From positions 248,001-312,000 of the forward strand of contig NZ_FNEZ01000002.1 in the NCBI RefSeq assembly GCF_900100375.1: a stretch of DNA of 64,000 nt, written 5' to 3'. The position numbers and the translations under genes were made by a program. Shown here piece after piece: positions 61,328 through 64,000 of the stretch (position 1 is the first letter of the stretch; each line of letters begins with the position of its first letter). The stretch is from Flavobacterium noncentrifugens (GTDB taxonomy: Bacteria; Bacteroidota; Bacteroidia; Flavobacteriales; Flavobacteriaceae). The notes beneath the pieces are model-generated. The model was not told the DNA's origin. It saw nothing but the letters and a program-made list of their open reading frames with translations, and made no database searches.

Positions 61328-61470
61328 TTGATAATGTAAAGTATGTGCCCCGTCCGGAGCATGGAGCATCTTCCAAATTTAATAAACACAAGGCTCCAGT
61401 TATTGAAGCTTTCTAAGTGATGACAATCAAAATAATTATCAATTGTTCATTATCAATTATCCATTATTAA
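61311..61470 (+). repeat. AT-rich inverted repeat between hydroxylase and aquaporin genes
   Basis: The left arm (61311-61336) holds two AATTGATAATG-type units. The right arm (61434-61470) holds their inverted copies. Bases 61316-61336 match the inverted copy at 61448-61468 in 19 of 21 positions. The arms are separated by about 100 bases that include a GC-richer piece (GCCCCGTCCGGAGC at 61348-61361) and no gene. The design is like the repeat at 50.9 kb but the units differ in sequence. Confidence 0.75.
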
Positions 61471-61481
61471 GCAATCAATGA

Positions 61482-62201
61482 TTATTCTTTCCTGTCTTCC
61501 GGTTCGAATTCTGTTTTTCTCAATAGGTGTTTGTAGACCAAACCTCCTGCAATGGCACCAAGGATTGGAGCAGCGATAAAAAGCCACAATTGCTGCAATG
61601 CCCAGCCTTGAACGAAAACGGCCTGGCTGATGCTTCGGGCAGGATTTACCGAGGTGTTGGTTACGGGAATACTGATCAAATGAATTAATGCCAATGCCAA
61701 TCCGATTGCAATTCCTGCAAAACCCTCACGTGCGCGGTCTTTTTCGGTTGCCCCGAAGATAATGATCAGGAACATGAACGTCATAACGAATTCGGTTACA
61801 AACGACGACATCATATCATAACCGCCAGGAGAATGTTCGCCAAAACCGTTGGCTGCAAAATTCCCGATGCCGCTGCCGTTTCCTGTTGCGATGACATATA
61901 AAACGCCGGCTCCGGCAATTCCGCCAAGGATTTGTGAGATGACGTATGGCAAGACCGTAGAGGCTTCAACACGTCCACCAGCCCACAATCCGATGGTTAC
62001 TGCCGGATTTAAATGCGCTCCTGAAATTCGTCCCAAAGCATAAGCAATGGTTAAAACGGTAAGTCCGAAAGCGAGTGAAACGCCTACCAGGCCGATTCCG
62101 ATGAAAGGCTCCGAAGTGAAGTTGGCCGCCAAAACAGCGCTTCCGCAACCGCCTAAAACCAACCAGAATGTTCCAATAAATTCTGCTGCAAATTTCTTCA
62201 T
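61482..62201 (-). CDS. aqpZ: Aquaporin Z
   Basis: 239 residues with six membrane helices and two half-helices. The NPA boxes are [13 protein letters not shown] and [10 protein letters not shown], with arginine after the second NPA at the selectivity filter. The N-terminal [20 protein letters not shown] and the short C-terminal tail are typical of AqpZ water channels. The cysteine-free filter histidine appears to be in [11 protein letters not shown]. It lies 21 bases after a DoxX-like gene and is probably co-transcribed with it. Confidence 0.93.
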   Translation of the reverse strand: MKKFAAEFIGTFWLVLGGCGSAVLAANFTSEPFIGIGLVGVSLAFGLTVLTIAYALGRISGAHLNPAVTIGLWAGGRVEASTVLPYVISQILGGIAGAGVLYVIATGNGSGIGNFAANGFGEHSPGGYDMMSSFVTEFVMTFMFLIIIFGATEKDRAREGFAGIAIGLALALIHLISIPVTNTSVNPARSISQAVFVQGWALQQLWLFIAAPILGAIAGGLVYKHLLRKTEFEPEDRKE

Positions 62202-62222
62202 AATGTTTGTGTTTATTGATAA

Positions 62223-62588
62223 TTATTTAATGAAATTCGAATATTGATAAGCCCAGATGATCAATACGATTTGTAATGGAAGCCGTAACAAGAGTGCCCA
62301 TTTTGGCATTCCGAGCGCTGCTTTTTCGTTCATATACATAAACAAATTGGCAGGAAAAATGGCAATCAGCAGCGCAATGATCCCAACGGCAGCGTAGGGT
62401 GAAGCCGCAGGAATGCAAAGCAGTATGCCGAGAATGATCTCTAAGGCACCACTAATGATGTTCAATAATTTTGGGTTTGGAAAAAATTCTGGAATCATTC
62501 GCATATACAGCCTCGGCTTCCGGAAATGGTTCATTCCAGCAAGAATATAGCCCAGAGCCATTACATATAAGTGCCATGGAAATGTCAT
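62223..62588 (-). CDS. DoxX-like small membrane protein
   Basis: 121 residues with four predicted membrane helices. LGYILAGMNHFRKPRLYMRM and LLNIISGALEIILGILL followed by MYMNEKAAL are typical of the DoxX/DoxD-related group. The role of such proteins is not well defined, and quinone or redox functions have been proposed. It is upstream of aqpZ on the same strand with a 21-base gap. Confidence 0.8.
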   Translation of the reverse strand: MTFPWHLYVMALGYILAGMNHFRKPRLYMRMIPEFFPNPKLLNIISGALEIILGILLCIPAASPYAAVGIIALLIAIFPANLFMYMNEKAALGMPKWALLLRLPLQIVLIIWAYQYSNFIK

Positions 62589-62715
62589 ACTTTTTGCTTT
62601 ATTTCAAGTACTTTTAGCACTATGGTTTAAGCTAATGTAGGATTTTTTTCTGTAAGATGTTAAAATGATGCCAAAAAACAGGCGCGAAATTGCATTTTTA
62701 CTATTTCATGACGGT

Positions 62716-64000
62716 TTAATTTCCGAACATTACAGTGAAATGCGTTCCTTTTCCTACTTCACTTTGCACAGAAATTTTCCCTTTCATCGTTTCGATTTGT
62801 GCTTTGGTCATGAACAGGCCAATGCCCTTTGCTTCCGGATGGTTGTGGAAAACCTGGTTCATTCCAAACAGTTTGTGGCCGTTTTTAATAAGGTCGATTC
62901 CGAGTCCGTTGTCAATGACGTGAAGGTAAACATGGTTGTTCTTAAATTCGGTCGAGACATGAATTTCGGGTGTTCTTGAAGGGTTTCGGTATTTTAAAGC
63001 ATTGCTGATCAGGTTGTGGAACACGCTTTCCAGATAAATCGGGGAATATAAAATCTGGCTGGCATTTGTAAAATCAGAAGTGATTTTCGCATCCGATTTC
63101 AATATTTCACCTTGTAAAGTTTCAACAGTTTTTGTAAAAACATTTTCGAATGTGATGGTTTCCTTTTCGATGGATTTGTTCTTTCTGATGTGCAGCACTT
63201 CCATCAACTGGTTCAAAGATTCGTTGAGGTTGTATGCTACTTTCCTGAGCATGTCAAAAATCATTTTGTATTCATCGATCGTGCTGTCTTCATAGATTGC
63301 CGCGACCAGAGAAGTAATGTTTGCTGCAGGCGACCTCAGGTTGTGCGAGGTCATGTTTGCAAAATCATTCAATTGCTGGTTTTGCATGGTAAGCTCATCC
63401 ATCAAATTTTCCTGAATGATCTGGTCAAGCATCAGCCTTTTCGCATTTTGCCTGATCTTGACATAAGCAAAGAAAACGATCAGGAAAGTAATGATCGTAA
63501 AAAGCGAAAAGTTTCGGTTTCTGGCTTTTACGTTTTCTTCTGTTTCGTTGAGGTTTTCAGACAATATTTTTACAGCATTGTTTTGATAATTGGCAACGAT
63601 GACACGGATGGAATCCATGATTTCTTTTCCGCGGCCGGTTTTGACAATTTCTGCGGCGCGTTCCATACCGAACTCTTTTCGGGTTTTGATCGTTAATGCG
63701 CTGATTTTTTTCTTGGAATCAATAAGCTGTTGTAACGTGTCGAGTTTCAGGATTTGAAGCGTGTCACTTTTAGTCATAGACTCTAATGAATCAATCCACT
63801 CTTTGATGTTGGTTTGCCCGCTTTGGTATACTTCAAGATAGTTGTCATCTCCCGTGATGGTAAAACCACGGGTTCCGGTTTCAATATCAATGGCGCTTGA
63901 CAATACTTTTTCGAGTATGCTGTTGATGTTGCTCGTGCGGTTGACGATAATCCGGTTTTTCTTGACCTGCTGCGCGCGGTTGTAAGTGGAATACACCAAT
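62716..64000 (-). CDS. Sensor histidine kinase with CHASE3 domain (5' end cut by window)
   Basis: At least 427 residues. The N-terminal part is a CHASE3 sensor (VLSSAIDIETGTRGFTITGD) between membrane segments, with the second helix at about 162-180 (FSLFTIITFLIVFFAYVKIR). A coiled-coil leads to the H-box FANMTSHNLRSPAANI with the phospho-accepting histidine. The ATPase domain has NLISNALKYR (N-box), VIDNGLGID (G1), AKGIGLFM (G2) and GKGTHFTV. The frame is open to the window edge, so the true start lies outside. No response regulator is visible, so its output is unknown. Confidence 0.9.
   Translation of the reverse strand, partial: LVYSTYNRAQQVKKNRIIVNRTSNINSILEKVLSSAIDIETGTRGFTITGDDNYLEVYQSGQTNIKEWIDSLESMTKSDTLQILKLDTLQQLIDSKKKISALTIKTRKEFGMERAAEIVKTGRGKEIMDSIRVIVANYQNNAVKILSENLNETEENVKARNRNFSLFTIITFLIVFFAYVKIRQNAKRLMLDQIIQENLMDELTMQNQQLNDFANMTSHNLRSPAANITSLVAAIYEDSTIDEYKMIFDMLRKVAYNLNESLNQLMEVLHIRKNKSIEKETITFENVFTKTVETLQGEILKSDAKITSDFTNASQILYSPIYLESVFHNLISNALKYRNPSRTPEIHVSTEFKNNHVYLHVIDNGLGIDLIKNGHKLFGMNQVFHNHPEAKGIGLFMTKAQIETMKGKISVQSEVGKGTHFTVMFGN

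Noticed and set aside
61282..61481. Insertion sequence
   Set aside because: Inverted arms are present but the 100-base interior has no room for a transposase and no clear target duplication is seen. A non-autonomous element is possible but not shown.
63190..63696. 168-codon plus-strand open frame inside the histidine kinase
   Set aside because: Antisense of the kinase core and membrane region, without motifs.

Overview
The window looks like a chromosomal segment of a Flavobacterium-like member of the Flavobacteriaceae (Bacteroidota). The evidence is the AT-rich sequence, TAnnTTTG -7 promoter elements without Shine-Dalgarno sequences, a type IX secretion (T9SS) C-terminal sorting domain, a PorV/PorQ-type outer-membrane protein, DUF4369, DUF2805/TIGR03643 and DUF5808 proteins, and a Bacteroidota-type BY-kinase. 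This is inferred from gene content. No rRNA or other species marker is present.

Bases 1 to about 41.4 kb are one large surface-polysaccharide locus, almost entirely on the plus strand. The left part (1-10.5 kb) holds the tail of an initiating sugar transferase, a GT2 enzyme, an ATP-grasp/HAD/aminotransferase trio, a long-form UDP-HexNAc 4,6-dehydratase, Wza, Wzc and an acyltransferase. The matching PHP-type tyrosine phosphatase is encoded on the opposite strand. The middle part (11.4-27.9 kb) starts with an ABC polysaccharide exporter (Wzm/Wzt). It continues with a glycosyltransferase, an aminotransferase/NeuD-like acyltransferase pair, seven more glycosyltransferases, a neuB-neuC-neuA nonulosonic-acid cassette and an AsnB-type amidotransferase, and closes with a clear intrinsic terminator. 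The right part (28-41.4 kb) holds eight more known or likely glycosyltransferases, a probable GT-C membrane transferase, a Wzy/WaaL-type polymerase or ligase and a second polyprenyl-phosphate sugar transferase. Many genes overlap by exactly 4 bases (ATGA), which suggests translational coupling. Together they should make, modify and export a complex glycan containing a nonulosonic acid. No Wzx flippase is visible.

From 41.4 to 64 kb the content is housekeeping and mixed: an Lnb/DUF4105 protein, a PorV/PorQ-like protein, phosphatidylserine synthase, a GH25 lysozyme, a DUF5808 protein, LptB, an AhpD-like protein, TatC, arabinose-5-phosphate isomerase, RecQ, a T9SS-exported protein with calcium-binding-type repeats, an FAD-dependent oxidoreductase, Idi, a QueD-like protein, mannose-6-phosphate isomerase, a small helical protein, tRNA-Thr(TGT), a DUF4369 lipoprotein, an M61 peptidase, a DUF2805 protein, a sterol-desaturase-family hydroxylase, aquaporin Z, a DoxX-like protein and a histidine kinase cut by the window end. 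LptB and the arabinose-5-phosphate isomerase (Kdo precursor) link this part to lipopolysaccharide assembly.

No stretch longer than 300 bases lacks a gene. The larger intergenic gaps hold promoters, terminators and two AT-rich inverted-repeat elements (near 50.9 kb and 61.4 kb). I saw no CRISPR array, transposase, integrase, phage gene or recognisable defence system. The least explained parts are the ATP-grasp/HAD/aminotransferase trio, the N-terminal domain of the 513-residue glycosyltransferase, the divergent transferases at 28.0, 30.6 and 34.4 kb, and the repeat elements.
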